From Macrotrachela quadricornifera (taxonomy: Eukaryota; Rotifera; Eurotatoria; Philodinida; Philodinidae), in assembly GCA_022393335.1 (NCBI GenBank), contig JAJEKB010020941.1, forward strand, positions 775,055 to 839,054: a stretch of 64,000 nt of DNA. Reading direction: 5' to 3'. Shown here piece after piece: positions 1 to 11,489 of this stretch (position 1 is its first letter; every line of letters starts with the position of its first letter). The notes beneath the pieces are model-generated. The model saw nothing but the letters and a program-made list of their open reading frames with translations, did no database searches and was not told where the DNA came from. The position numbers were made by a program, and so were the translations under genes.

Positions 1-1
1 T

Positions 2-172
2 TATGCTTATCATTTAGCTGGAAACGCATTCACACATATTATTTTATATTTATTGGTTTCTAAATTCGTATCATATTCAATTATCTTGAATCATAAACAA
101 GTAGAAGATAATGAACCAATCAATGAATACAAACTAATTATTAGTGAAAGTGATGAAGACAACGAACTTTGA
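2..172 (+). CDS. 3' end of an unidentified gene (C-terminal 56 residues)
   Basis: An open frame enters from the left edge and closes with TGA at 170-172. The visible part has a hydrophobic stretch (LAGNAFTHIILYLLVSKFV), which could be a final membrane segment. A polar acidic tail with the motif ISESDEDNEL follows. I do not recognise the family. That this is coding is supported by a partial second copy of the same tail at 12706-12838: there the acidic C-terminus is preserved while the hydrophobic part has changed. The start and most of the protein lie outside the window. Confidence 0.45.
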   Translation, partial: YAYHLAGNAFTHIILYLLVSKFVSYSIILNHKQVEDNEPINEYKLIISESDEDNEL

Positions 173-857
173 ATAAATTCTATGTGACTGATGAATAAAA
201 ATTCCTCTTGACATAACTTGTCCCATATTTTTTATGAGATATTTTTGTCCTCTAATAATTTCACATTCATATTCTGTGCCGTTCTGTAAATGCAGGTTTT
301 CATAATGCTTTTATTTCTTCAATACAAATAATTGTAAAACTAAAAAGCTATTCTTATGTTTCTACGAATGACAAAATCAATGCAACACCTATTTTTTCAA
401 CATGTTTTCATTAATAGTCAACCATGAAAAATCCAAGTTTTTCAGAACATGTTTTCGTCTATAGTAGGGATGCACCAATTCCAATTCCGGTTCTAGGCTT
501 GGAATTGAAGAAATTGGTTGGACTCTGGAATTCGAATTGTTGAAATTGGAACCGGACTTGACAAGAATTGACTAAGAACCGACTGGAATTGGTATAGCCC
601 AATACTAGAGGATATCTATAGCTCCATAAGCACTATACTATGGAGATGCCCATGGGTCCTCAAGTCTAGGCATATCATAATACCAGTAAGGTATTGAGGT
701 ATTGGTATTGACTCAAGGAATGAGAACTGGCTGGCCATTTATTGAAATTCTCGAAATTAGAATTCCTCAGGATCTCAGAAGACCAAACCATCTTGGAAAG
801 GATGGGGGCGTATAAGAACGCGAACCGGCCTATCTTTAAATTCATCAAAGATATATA
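39..857. repeat. 819-bp direct repeat, copy 1
   Basis: This segment is repeated in the same orientation at 12706-13524. The offset is a constant 12,667 bases at every anchor checked, so there is no net insertion or deletion between the copies, and only scattered substitutions are visible. It covers the C-terminal tail of the left-edge gene, its 3' flank, a TAGGGATGCACC-type repeat end (from about 463) and the outer part of the inverted repeat at 795-1225. Confidence 0.9.
463..722. repeat. truncated MITE-like element with TAGGGATGCACC terminus
   Basis: The segment starts with TAGGGATGCACCAATTCC, a terminus reminiscent of non-autonomous hAT-type elements. It holds back-to-back AATTCC/GGAATT inverted motifs, one unit of the 'actatggagatgccc..cctcaagtc' minisatellite, and a run of 'ggtattggtatt'. 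The same internal order (minisatellite, then ggtattggtatt, then the inverted terminus) occurs complete at 5588-6139. The right terminus is missing here. Confidence 0.45.
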
Positions 858-1225
858 TGAAACGATGCAGAATGAGACAGTGAATCTTCGACTGCAGAAC
901 GATGTTGAATTAAGACAAAAAGGTAACATAAAAATGTGCTCGTAAACTTGAAAATAGTCTCATTTGAAAGAGAATGAAATTCTGCACAAACCTCTACATA
1001 TACCATCCTTAGAAAATAAATATAGCTTAAACCTATGCTGGAAAAATAGTACTTCTATCAATATTTGGTGCCCCGATACGGATATTGACACTACAAAGAT
1101 CAACAAAAATGTCTTTACAATGAGGTTTGAACTATATGGTTTGACGCAGTTTTTCACGTGCTACAAAACGGTATAGTTGCCATGTCTTCATTTTTCTGAT
1201 CAAAATTTTCATAAGGGAGAAACTG
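795..1225. repeat. left arm of a large inverted repeat
   Basis: This arm is the reverse complement of 2120-2562. Both arms carry the same 65-codon frame in mirror orientation (960-1157 minus and 2192-2389 plus), which shows that they descend from one sequence. The spacer of about 0.9 kb contains the broken SWIM zinc-finger ORF. Confidence 0.85.
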
Positions 1226-1368
1226 TGCACAACTGGTGTGTAATACTTCATTAACTTGTAACATTTGAATTTGGAAAGCTTCTCAGATAACATCAACAAA
1301 GAATATAGTTATGAACAAGGTAAAATGAACAGTGGACATTATCGTAAATGGAAGAAATCCAACGTGTC

Positions 1369-1797
1369 TTAGTTTTCGTCGCTTTCGCTTTGATCGCTGT
1401 CAGTCGTACCATCATCGTTTCGCTCAATGTTCGGGTATTCATTGCAGTCTTTAATAGAACGAAGAAATTTGCTTGTGGAAACTTGATGAACATTGGGATT
1501 GGTTTCGCCGCGACAGACACCAAGATGCCAAATAAGTGCTGTTACATGTGCACAAGAACCAATATTACGCGCTCCTGCAGAGCAAGTACAAAATCATCCT
1601 TTAATTGGTTCGTCTTGATCTTCTTTGTCGAAATTCACAGTGGCCACATCATTTTTTCTACTGGGACGCCTGGATGCAAAACTTACTTGAACAAGATCAT
1701 TATATACCGAGGAAAATTCAACGATGAATTCGTATTGATCGTCAACCAGAGGAGACGACTTCATACGCTCAACAATATAGCTTTTCGCTTGTTTGAT
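1369..1797 (-). pseudogene. C-terminal part of a transposon-type protein with a SWIM-like zinc finger
   Basis: On the minus strand, from 1797 down to a TAA at 1369, the frame reads 142 codons with one internal stop. The centre has CTCSAGARNIGSCAHVTALI, a CxC..CxH SWIM-type zinc finger like those at the C-terminus of MULE-type and related transposon proteins. A serine/aspartate-rich tail ending SDQSESDEN follows. The single TGA at 1596-1594 lies just before the FCTC of the finger, where a Trp (TGG) is common in relatives as I recall them. No intact N-terminal domain is visible. The ORF lies between two inverted-repeat arms and may be the remains of their mobile element. Confidence 0.6.
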
Positions 1798-2119
1798 TTA
1801 ATACGGGCCTGAATGTGAATGTATATCCAGCTACATTTCTAAAGGAACACATACATATATATGAATTTATATACTTTTGAAATTTGTCAAACGCACGTAC
1901 AAGAAAGAAAAAATGAGCAAGAGAATAAAGATGACCAATAGAAACTTCAAAGAAATCATAGAAATCTTACCGAACAGCTTCATGTTTTATTCAGGATATC
2001 TTTGTGACTAAGCTATTTTTGACATTGCCTTTAAAGACTGAATTCCATCACTATATTTCTAAAAAATTCTAACCTTCCAGCACAATATCATACACAATCA
2101 GTCCATACAATATTTTATT

Positions 2120-2562
2120 TTGAAACTTTCTCTTGTATGAAAATTTTGGCCAGAAAAATCAAGACATGACAACTATACCGTTTTGTAGCCCGTGAAAAAC
2201 TGCATCGAACCATATAGTTTAAACTTCATTGCAAAGACATTTTTGTTGATCTTTCTAGTGTCAATATCCGTATCGGGGCACCAAATACTGGTGGAAGTAC
2301 CATTTTTGCCTCATAGGTTTAAGTTATATTTATTTTCTAATGATGGTGTATATAGAGGTTTGTGCAGAATTTCATTCTCTTTCAAATGAGACTATTTTCA
2401 AGCTTACGAGGACATTTTTATTTTACCTTTTTGTCTTAATTCGACATCGCTCTGCAGTGAACGATTCGCTGTCTCCTTCCGTATCGTTGCGTATATATCT
2501 TAGGTGAATTTAAAGATAGGCCGATTCGCGTTCATATACGCCCCGTCCTTTAACTTTCAATT
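2120..2562. repeat. right arm of the large inverted repeat
   Basis: Reverse complement of 795-1225 with moderate divergence. Shared blocks include the 'gtatagttgtcatgtctt' area near 2165-2190 and the 'ctttaaattcacc' block near 2510. Confidence 0.85.
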
Positions 2563-3427
2563 GTTGAATCTTGATATTGTTGATATTCACTAACAAAGTC
2601 AGACACATCGGATGCAGTTTCAGTAAATTTCTATAATAGAAAATCCAACATAAAATATTCTTTATCAAATCGAACAAACCATTTCATCTATTCCTCCATG
2701 AATATACGGATGCACAAAAGCTTTTCAAGCAAACACCGCTCTAAATTGTTCCTAAGTACGTTCAAATGAATCTTGAATTTCTGTATTATTTCCTATAAAT
2801 ATGTCGAAATAATTTTCATATGTTTAAGAATTTCTTCAACAAAACCAGTTAGAAATGAACATGCTTGCATCTTTTTTACTTTTGCTTCCTAAGAAAATGG
2901 CATCGTTCATCTCTCATTTAATTGCTTTTGAGATAAAGTATAGAGAGTGTGTAGGTTAAGTAAAATTGAATTTAAAAAGACAAAAAAGAAGTTTCGATTA
3001 ATTTCGTTATCTTGTAATGCATGGCGTTGAAATTGTGCTCTTTCATTTTTGATGTTTTTGTTATTGAGATAAAAACCAAATGAATGTATGCGTGAAATAA
3101 TCAAAATGAATATGAGAGAAAGAGGAAGAGCATTTATTGATTCATACTATTTTGTAACCTATAACCCATATATTGTATCTCTTTCTCCGACCTTATTATT
3201 TTTTACATAGAGGGAGATAAGTATCTATGTAATATATAAAGATGAAGAACAAGGATTTTTGTCTTGAGGTGCACTTTCGAAAGTGGTACGTTCGATTTTA
3301 TAGCGACACTGAATTGTTGTCTTGTATTCGCTGTATCTCAGTAGTTTAATTGTTATCAATTACACTTTCTTCTTGGCATCTCAAGTGTAAAGTTAAATAA
3401 TACCTTGAAATCGAGTTTCATAAGTTC
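2563..3427. other. intergenic, 5' flank of the GH3-family gene
   Basis: AT-rich sequence with no convincing gene. Short chance frames only. The last hundred bases must hold the promoter and 5' UTR of the downstream gene, but no clear core-promoter motif can be assigned. Confidence 0.4.
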
Positions 3428-6400
3428 ATGGAACCAAATACTCCTGAATGGGACCCAAACACATTTGTGTCATATTATCAAAAGTCACTGTGCAATCTCC
3501 AAACAATTAACAATGAACTATTGAGAGAAATTCTTCGGAAGAACCACTCTTCCACATTCTTTATGGATCGATCGATTTCAATATTGTCCACACATAGTAA
3601 GGCTTCTGGAGAAGGGGAATATGAATCAATCGATGAATTTCAAGAGAAAGTTCCACTAACGACATTTGAAGACTACCGCCCTTATATTGATCGAATGGTT
3701 GTCGAAGGAGAAAATAATCTTCTATGCTCCGAAAATATTGTCTACTATGCTACAACCTCTGGAACAACGGGAAAAAGCAAATTTCTTCCTGTGACCCTAA
3801 CGGCGATAAAAAAATATAACGATTTGACACTGCTCGGATCTGCAATTGTTTGGGGATCACTTCCATGTTCATCATTTCCTTCTTCTGAACAACGGCCGTT
3901 CATTTTAGTAGGTGGAAAGAACACAGAACTGTTTCCAAGAACGAAAGATGGCACCCCATACGGCCTTATTAGTCAATATTATTCAGCAGTTCCAACATTT
4001 CCTCGAACTCGATCAATCTTGTCTTCTAACAATACTTTAACATTGGATATTATTGAAAGAATGCCTGATTTCGAAACAAGTGCATTTGTTCAACTCGTTT
4101 TTGCATTGGCAAGGCCGAATATTTTCTCCTATACGGTTTTTTTTGCTCCAGGATTCGTTCACACCGTCAAATTAATCGATAAGTATTTTGAAGAAATGAG
4201 TCGTTGTATCTCTTCTGCTAATTTTGATCAAAGTTCACTGGTTCAAAAAAATATTTTGGATTCAGACTTCAGAACGACGTTAAACCAAACACTGAACGAA
4301 GTGATTGCTGAGTATGGTGGCGAAACATATCGGTTAGAACGAGCTCAACATATTAGAAATGAATGCCTAAAAAAAAATGTTCCAGGTATTCTGCACCGTC
4401 TTTGGCCAACGTTGGTTTTAGCACACACTACAATAGGAGGCGCGTTTGCAATATACAAAAATGAGATTCAATTTTATTGTGGTGAAAGATTGCCTATAAG
4501 TAACCTCATACTCTATGGTTCCAGTGAAGCATTGTTTGGAACTACCGCAAGTATTTATACCGATGAGTACATTCTATTACCAACCCAAGTATTCTTTGAG
4601 TTTATCAAAGAAGAAGATGTTCAACAAGTAAGACTTCCAAAATTCGACAGTTAGATAAAAGATCTCACTGGTTAAGTCTGCAAATCTGACACTTTGCCGA
4701 TTTAGTCCTAATGTATATCAGAAGAAAGCTGATAGCTTTTTCCATATTTTCATATATTTTTCCGACTTTGCATTCAGGATGAAAATAATTACCAGGTCAC
4801 TCTTATTCTTGGTTCTAGTCGCATTTCTGGATTCTTTTCTGCTCTTTATCTTTGAATTTTTTTCATATCACTCAGTTCTTTCTGAGTTTATATAATACAG
4901 CAAGATGCGCCTTTCCCCGCTCTACAAAATGCTTATAAACAATTGATAGTGAACGCTTTTTCTCTGGAGAAAAAATAAGACTTTTGGATTGATCACTCTC
5001 TCAAAGTAATGTATTCTCCCGGCGACAAAAAAGTTCCTTTTTCCATTTAATTTTTGCTTCACTTGGTACATCATTTAGAAAAACAAAAATATACCACAAC
5101 ATGCAGCGTGAAAAGCTCTACAATTTACAAAGAATAGTTTATTCTGTACAGTAAGTTTCGAAGCTACGAAAAAAAAAACATTTTTCTTGAATAGTCAGAA
5201 AGTAGTGCTTCAGAATTTTGTCTATTTTAAAAACAAAAAAGTGCAACTACAGAATGAACTGTTCTTTGTAAATTGAAGAGCTTTTCACGCTACATCCTGT
5301 GGTATATTTTGTTTTTTCTAAACAACGTTCTGAATAAAGCAGAAATTAAATGAAAAAAAAACTTATTTTTGTCGCAGGGAGACTTTTACATATTGTCGGA
5401 GTGCATTTATTTATTCTCGTTGAGTTCCGCTATGACAAGATTGAAACTTTCCCAGAAATTGTCTCTTCATTTCCTGTACAAGATGCATGCAGTGTCGTGG
5501 AAAAATTTTTTTTCCATGGAACCGTCTCCTGAGAAACCTTTTAAAAAGTATCATTTCAAGATGCTATCTCGACACATCAAACTGATATAGGGATGTAACG
5601 GTGGCGATGGTACACTGGTGTCACCATCTACTGATGCCATCATACCACTGGTGCAGAGTATAGTGAAGACTACTCTCCTCATACTACTAGCATCGGCTAC
5701 CGTAAAAGTATCTGAAAATGTAAAAATTCTATTACAACTATCTTTTACTAAAAGTTTTTTAGCTTCACCAGTATAAAATGGTGGTGTTTGAAAGCCGAGA
5801 AGGAAAAAAATCTATTCGGCCATTCGCAATTACTCACAACCAGATGCTCAAGTGCCTATACCACGACAGAGTCTTGGGTCTCCTAGTCCTATATTATGGA
5901 GGTATCATTAGAACCCAAATCCTATATTAGGAGAGCACCCTTAGGTCATCATCTGCTAGTATACGAGGATGCCCTTGGCTTCTCATCTCCTATTACATGA
6001 GGGTACCCTTAAGTCCTCAATTTCTGTATTATGGCGGTATCTTTAGGCCCTCAAGTCCTGTCGTATAGTAGTTTGGATGTAAGAATACCAGTATCAGTCA
6101 ATACCAATTGATATTGGTATTGGTATTGTGACATCCCTAGTACCAAGCAAGGTATGTAAACTTTGAATGATCTGGAAGGATATTGGTAGAGGATGCAGTG
6201 CCAGCTTGAATATTTATAGACTTACAGAGATGCTGACAATTTGCTGAGTTTGTGACCGAAACCGAGTAATTCAGGTGTTTTCCGGGCACGGTGCATGTCG
6301 AATCGACTATACTATGATTTCACATTCCTTGAAATTCCCTGTTTGAGAGTATGAGTATGAGTATGTGAGAGTGATAATCACTTATTCACCATCATCTACC

Positions 6401-8345
6401 CATTCGCACGCACCCTCGATTTGTGGAGATCGAACGTATCTACAGACATTCGCAACCGCTCGCAGTGGTTGGAGTAGTTGCGACTATTTTATCCCCCTTG
6501 TCGAAAGCATAACTTTAGCAGTGATGGACTCGGTTCGGTTTGATTCGAGGAAAATGAAAAGTAATTCAAATAGAAGAAATAAGACAGGAGGCAAATTGAG
6601 AATATCAAGCTTAATGAAACTGAACAAAGCAATGAAAAATATGTATGAATATGCAGATCAATGAAAGTAATATCAGTCGAATATTCTGATTATTTTAAAA
6701 TCGTATATTACTTCGTCAAATCCTATAAAAATCATAAGCTTCTAAAGGATTCATAGATAAATAAACAATAGTAAAATTAATTTCCTACTTCGAGGTGCGC
6801 TGTAGTGTAGCATTTACTTGTCATTGTAGAAGTCTTGCTCAACTCTGACTAATGAGTTAACCATTATAGTGGAAATGAGTGCTAGCTTAAAGCTACGCAA
6901 AATTGTTCTATTCTTTTGATGTATCTGAAACTTTCGAGTGTTTACTAACATTAATTGAACTGAACCGTTTTTTTTTTGCTTTTAGGCAGTCAAAACATGT
7001 TTGACACCAAATGTTTTGCTCTATAAAAGTGCCAACGCTCTTTCCAAATAGAACCTTTTTTCTGCGTATAAAACTTAGACAGCTAACAGATTTTCCACGA
7101 TTGGTGAGAATGATAATGAAAAGTACAGTTCCCTACATTGTATAAAACTAGATGAATATAAACATACATTTATCAATAGAAGTCTACAGAAAATAGGAGA
7201 TCGGCGTTAAGTGCTCTAAAAATTGCTAGTCGTCTAGATTCCTGTAAATAAGAAAATCTGGTTTCAAAAACAGCAATTCCTGCATACAACTCATCAAGCT
7301 CTTTCCTTTGGTATAATATATTGGAGTTTCAAATAAAAAAACCTTTTATAGAATTGATCTGTCTATTACTCCTTTTTCGTTCTTTTGACTATATAAAAAT
7401 AATCTCGTACTGAAAGAATTAAGGGACAAACAATAACCATCAGTAATTATAGATAATCTTAACACATAAATATTTTAAACACAAATATTCATACAATCCA
7501 TAGCATAAAATAACCAAGAGATCATGTTTATTAAAGTTATTCAGTGCACAAAGCCTTAGGACAAGAATTCTCGTCGCCCGTACTCAATGGATTAAATAAC
7601 GCAATCGTATTTCATTGAACCGTTTCATTATGTGTTACTTTTTCTAATTCTTTTGTAGGCTCAACCGAAAACTCTTCTTATCTCTGAGATCGAACCAGGG
7701 AATCGATATGAAATGGTTTGTACAACCACAACGGGATTGGTTCGATATAGAATGGGTGATATAATCAAGTGCACAAGGTTTCTCTGTCGGGCTAACGATT
7801 TAATTCCGTTACCTGAAGAGCCAGCAGAGATTCCTCGAATTCCTCTCATTTCAGTTGCATATCGTATTGGAAATCTTTTGGATGTATACAGTGAGAAAAC
7901 AAATGAACAACATGTGATGAATGCACTTCTAGAAACAATTCGTCAATGGAAAGAGCAAGGAATACATGTTGATATGTATGACTTTACATCATATCCAAGA
8001 TTAGATGTATTTCCTCCCAAATATGTCATCTTTCTGGAGTTGAACGGGAAACAAGAACATAAGATTGATGCAGAGGAATTTCGAGTTATCCAAAATACCG
8101 TCAATTCAAAGGTTGAGCATCAACTTTGCAAAGAAAACCAATACTATGAAGTTACTCGACGTGCAACAAGACTTGATCCACTTGATTGTATTCTTGTTCA
8201 AAGTGGAACATTCTCGACATTCTTGCAAAAATTCTTGTTTGCCAATCGAACAGGTCTTTTACAAACGAAATCTAAGCGACTTTTGAAGGATGCAGAACAC
8301 ATTCAATTCTTTTATGGCAGTCAAATTGATGTATCATCATCCTAA
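3428..8345 (+). CDS. GH3-family acyl-acid-amido synthetase-like protein (two exons)
   Basis: Exon 1 is 3428-4627 (exactly 400 codons) and exon 2 is 7659-8345, joined in phase 0 into 628 residues, a normal length for the GH3 family. The donor is CAA|GTAAGA; the acceptor is TTTTGTAG|GCT. Visible GH3/ANL adenylating motifs are TTSGTTGKS (residues 109-117, ATP/phosphate loop), YGSSEALFG (363-371), and, across the splice, ISEIEPGNRYEM followed by TTTTGLVRYRMGD (about 422-434). GH3 enzymes adenylate a carboxylic acid and join it to an amino acid; the substrate here cannot be told. No signal peptide or membrane segment is seen, so a cytosolic enzyme is likely. The family is best known from plants and bacteria, so horizontal acquisition is a reasonable inference. 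The intron is far longer than others in this window. Confidence 0.88.
5078..5325. repeat. hairpin (foldback) element with about 80-bp arms
   Basis: The left arm (about 5078-5157) is the reverse complement of the right arm (about 5243-5325). Mirrored blocks include 'gcgtgaaaagctctacaat' against its complement ending in 'cttttcacgc'. The outer ends read aaaaacaaaaatatacc and ggtatattttgtttttt. A diverged single arm of the same family occurs near 32786-32846. Confidence 0.8.
5588..6139. mobile_element. MITE-like element with 12-bp terminal inverted repeats
   Basis: The left end is TAGGGATGTAAC (5588-5599) and the right end GTGACATCCCTA (6128-6139), nearly perfect inverted repeats. Read with the outer TA as target site, it is GGGATGT..ACATCCC flanked by TA on both sides. 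The interior carries degenerate minisatellite units (about 5870-6080) and ends with a 'ggtattggtatt' run. No coding capacity is seen. Confidence 0.65.
5870..6080. repeat. degenerate minisatellite (about 35-40 bp units)
   Basis: Repeated phrases of the type 'cctatattatggaggtacccttaggtcctcaa' occur about six times with many changes. Isolated units occur at 600-665 and 13270-13335, and a long array in the opposite orientation occurs at 10330-11470. The units are internal to the MITE-like element here. Confidence 0.7.
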
Positions 8346-8570
8346 TTGTCGAGCTTCTTTTTCTAATCACAGTGGCAATCAAAATAATATTTATTTGTCA
8401 TACTGATTATTTAGCTTTTTAGATAAAGTAATTCTTTTTTTTCAATTAATAAATATATGCTTAATCGAAGAATGTTATACAATGTGACTAGTTTAGTAAT
8501 AAAAGTGAACAAATTACCATGTGAACTATTATAGTCTCTATCATTCTGGATATTAAAAACAACCAGATGT
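8346..8570. other. 3' flank of the GH3-family gene
   Basis: Short AT-rich flank between the stop codon at 8343-8345 and the hairpin cluster. AATAAA-like words occur (for example 'aattaataaatatatg' near 8446) and may serve polyadenylation. Confidence 0.35.
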
Positions 8571-9705
8571 ACGACATCATATAAAGGATGGGTAGGTTTC
8601 CTAGTAAAATCGACCATATTTGAAAATCATAAGAGAACCACCACTAATTATTTATAATTACAAGAGTAATTGATTCCATTATCTACTTAGATACTAATGT
8701 CGGATTTCTTTTATACTGTTAACGACTGTTTGTTGAATAACTTTTCAACGATTTAACTTAGAGAGGTCAGGCTTTCGCCACTAGAAAGAGCAAGTCGAGG
8801 GACGTCGATGTATATCAAACCCGTTTGGTTCACAACTCATATATATGGTTGTTTAGAATCGAGAATCTTATCGATTGTCTATTTTCATGAGTTTTTATCA
8901 CAAGTTAATATGAAATTACACCAAAATGTACCCAAAATAGGCATGTATTTATGTTAATACTGTCATATCTTCACATTAAAATGTAGTGAGAAAAGTCAAA
9001 AATGAAGTGCAAAGATATGACACTTTTTAGCGTAAATACATGCCTATTTTGGCTACATTTTGGTGTAATTTCATATTAACTTGTGATAAAAACTCATGAA
9101 AATAGACAATCGATAAGATTCTCGATTCTAAACAACCATATATATGAGTTATGAACCAAACGGATTTTATATACATCGACGTCCCTCGACTTGCTCTTTC
9201 AAGTGACGAAAGTCTGACCTCTCTAAGTTGAATCGTTGAAAAGTTATTCAACAAACAGTCATTAACACTATAAAAAAAATCCGACATTAGTTTTGGTTAT
9301 AACAGATGGCGCATAGGAGATATAGGAAACATAGTATTTGATGATTGGCTTATATATCCTCGATCTCCATTATTTGAAGGATTTCATCATCATTTTTTCT
9401 CCTCAAGTATTTGAAAGACTTTTGTTCAACCAATGTTGAAGGATACAATAAGGGCTAGTTATGGAGAAAAAATGGTGGCGAAATCTCTTCAAATAATGGA
9501 GATCGAGGATATATACGCCAGTCATCACGTACTATGTTTCATATATCTCCTAGGTGCCATCTGTTATAACCAAAACCACTATCTAGGTAGATAAAGGAAT
9601 CAATTACTTTTGCAATTATGTATAATTAGTGAAAGTTCTCTTATGATTTTCAAATATGGCTGATTTTGCTAAGAAATCCACCTCATCCTTTTCGATAGTC
9701 AGGAA
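8570..9705. repeat. compound hairpin: two inverted repeats inside the arms of a third
   Basis: The outer arms are about 8570-8692 and 9578-9705 (mirrored 'aaatcgaccatatttg' and 'caaatatggctgatttt'). Inside lie hairpin 1 (arms about 8692-8955 and 9031-9290, loop near 75 bp) and hairpin 2 (arms about 9293-9402 and 9460-9578, loop near 58 bp). Hairpin 1 has mirrored ends ACTAATGTCGGATTT and AAATCCGACATTAGT. The mirror-image frames at 9027-9287 and in the left arm are by-products of this structure. Confidence 0.88.
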
Positions 9706-10329
9706 CGAGAACTGTTTTCATACCGCTACGAATACTTTCATATATAGTTATTGTTCTTTACTATCTTGTTATACCTTTAAGTCTCGTCAAAGAACAGACT
9801 TTCTATTAGATTTTTACTTCTTCTTGTTACACTCTTATCATTTGTTATTCAGTGTCTCTTTTGTTTCTCTTCCCTATTTACGAAAAGCACGTGAGTATTT
9901 ATTAGAGACCTGCGAGACTAACTTTTCCGTTGTCCCGCCCCAAAATATTTTTTTAAATAGTCTCAATCCTGAATGTCTCGTTCTGAGTCTTTTCGAATTG
10001 TCCCGAAAAATTTCGTTTGTCTCGTTAACTGATAGGGATATAGAAATATTGTTTTGTGAAAGACGAATACATCTTTTCTATACTATCAGTAAGTAATATG
10101 GACTCATATGGATAATTACTAGATCAACTAGCTAGCTTTTTATCTATATAGTTGGCAGCACAATATCGAACAACGAATACCTATGAGTCTAGATCAAATT
10201 ATTAATTTTCTGCTTACCAAATGAAACAAGTAGCGTGGATCGAGGCGATCCACTAGGACCCTTGACTGTAGGTTCGGTCTAATACCGTGGCGACAAGTAC
10301 ATTCCTTTTAGAGATTAATATTATGACTA
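9706..10329. other. intergenic sequence without a recognised gene
   Basis: The plus-strand frame 9656-10096 (146 codons) starts inside the outer hairpin arm, is rich in Ser/Phe/Leu, and shows no recognisable domain or splice-supported extension. I treat it as chance. Nothing else is seen up to the minisatellite. Confidence 0.4.
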
Positions 10330-11470
10330 AAGCCTATGAGATAGGTCTCGATGATAATGAATACCATCGATACATAGTAGTTGAGGATCCAAGGGCACCG
10401 TAAATATATAGTAGTTGAGGGCCTATGGATACCTGCAATCTATAGTGCTTGAGAACCTGCCCGTTGTAGGCTACGTGACCATGTGTGAGTCCTAGCAAAA
10501 ATGTATTCTGATTGATCGAAAAAGTTGACCAATCCGAGGGTGTGCGGACAAACACATCGTCAGTTTCGGGATAGAGATCCTCACTACAGTCAAGGAAATG
10601 TCTACGACAACCTTTAATCTCTCCAAACAACCCCATGTTTCATCCGCATAATAGTGGCAATATTGAGACCCCATCATGCCATTTGTATAATGGCCTGCCC
10701 AACCCCCTGTTTCCACTGTTATATTGAAACAACATCCTGGTGTTCGAGGCGAACGGTAGCATATAGGGGTTCCCTCATAGTATAGCAGTTCAAGACCCAG
10801 ACGTACCTTCATGGTATAGAAGTTCAGGAACTACGGATACCTTCATAGCATAGAACTTGAGGAACTATAGGTACTTTCATAGTATACAGCTTTGGGACCT
10901 TTCTGTATACCCATTGTATAAGGCTTGAGGAGCTACAGTTAAACTTACAGTATGGTACTTTAGGATCCATGAGTTCCTTTATAGAGTAGGACTTGAGGAG
11001 CCATGCTTACATGCATTGTATAGCAGTTCAGGACCTAAAGGTATCCTCATAGTATAGCAGTTGATGACCTGAGGGTATCTCCCTAGTATAGGACTTTAGG
11101 ACCTAAGAGTATCCCCATAGTATAGCAGTTGAGGATGTTTTTTTGACCTTTGACTCTGCGGACAAACACACCGACAATTTCGGGATTTAGACCCTGACCT
11201 ACAGTCAAGGGAATATATAGGATAACCTTAAAACGGCCCGAACAACCCCATGTTTCGTGTGGACAATAGTGACAATATGAACGGCCAAATGCGCCATTAT
11301 TCCAGACACTCCCCACTCCCGTGTTTCTTCACTTTTGTATTGATACAACATCAGGGTGTCCGTGGCAAATTATAGCACTTAGGGTATCTCTATAGTATAG
11401 CAGTTGAGAACCCAAGGCTACCCCTGTAGTATAGTTGTTGAGGATCTAAGGGTACTTGTTTAGTGGAAGG
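10330..11470. repeat. long degenerate minisatellite array
   Basis: About 1.1 kb built from diverged units of roughly 30-40 bp with the consensus 'atagtatagcagttgaggacctaagggtatcccc'. It includes two longer insertions (about 10500-10740 and 11130-11330) that resemble each other: 'cggacaaacacatcgtcagtttcgggat' against 'cggacaaacacaccgacaatttcggg', both followed by an 'aacaaccccatgtttc' segment. The units match, in opposite orientation, those at 5870-6080. Overlapping frames here are repeat translations, not genes. Confidence 0.85.
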
Positions 11471-11489
11471 ATCAGGCTTTCTAGCGAGA

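Larger units (their letters stand above)
4628..7658. other. 3.0-kb intron of the GH3-family gene, filled with repeats
   Basis: The intron starts GTAAGA and ends TTTTGTAG. It contains a hairpin element (5078-5325), a MITE-like element with TAGGGATGT/ACATCCCTA ends (5588-6139) that includes a minisatellite, and unassigned AT-rich sequence. A frame at 6365-6664 shows no recognisable domain and is not called as a gene. Confidence 0.8.

Noticed and set aside
1348..1812. 154-codon plus-strand frame with a hydrophobic start
   Set aside because: The opposite strand carries the recognisable SWIM-finger sequence, so this frame is its shadow.
6365..6664. 99-codon frame in the GH3 intron
   Set aside because: No domain, no splice partners, and it lies between intron repeats.
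9656..10096. 146-codon frame
   Set aside because: Begins in a hairpin arm, has low-complexity Ser/Phe/Leu composition and no recognisable motif.
10334..11316. Minus-strand frames with GxxxxxYCHYxxxETWGC-like repeats
   Set aside because: They translate duplicated segments of the minisatellite array rather than a gene.
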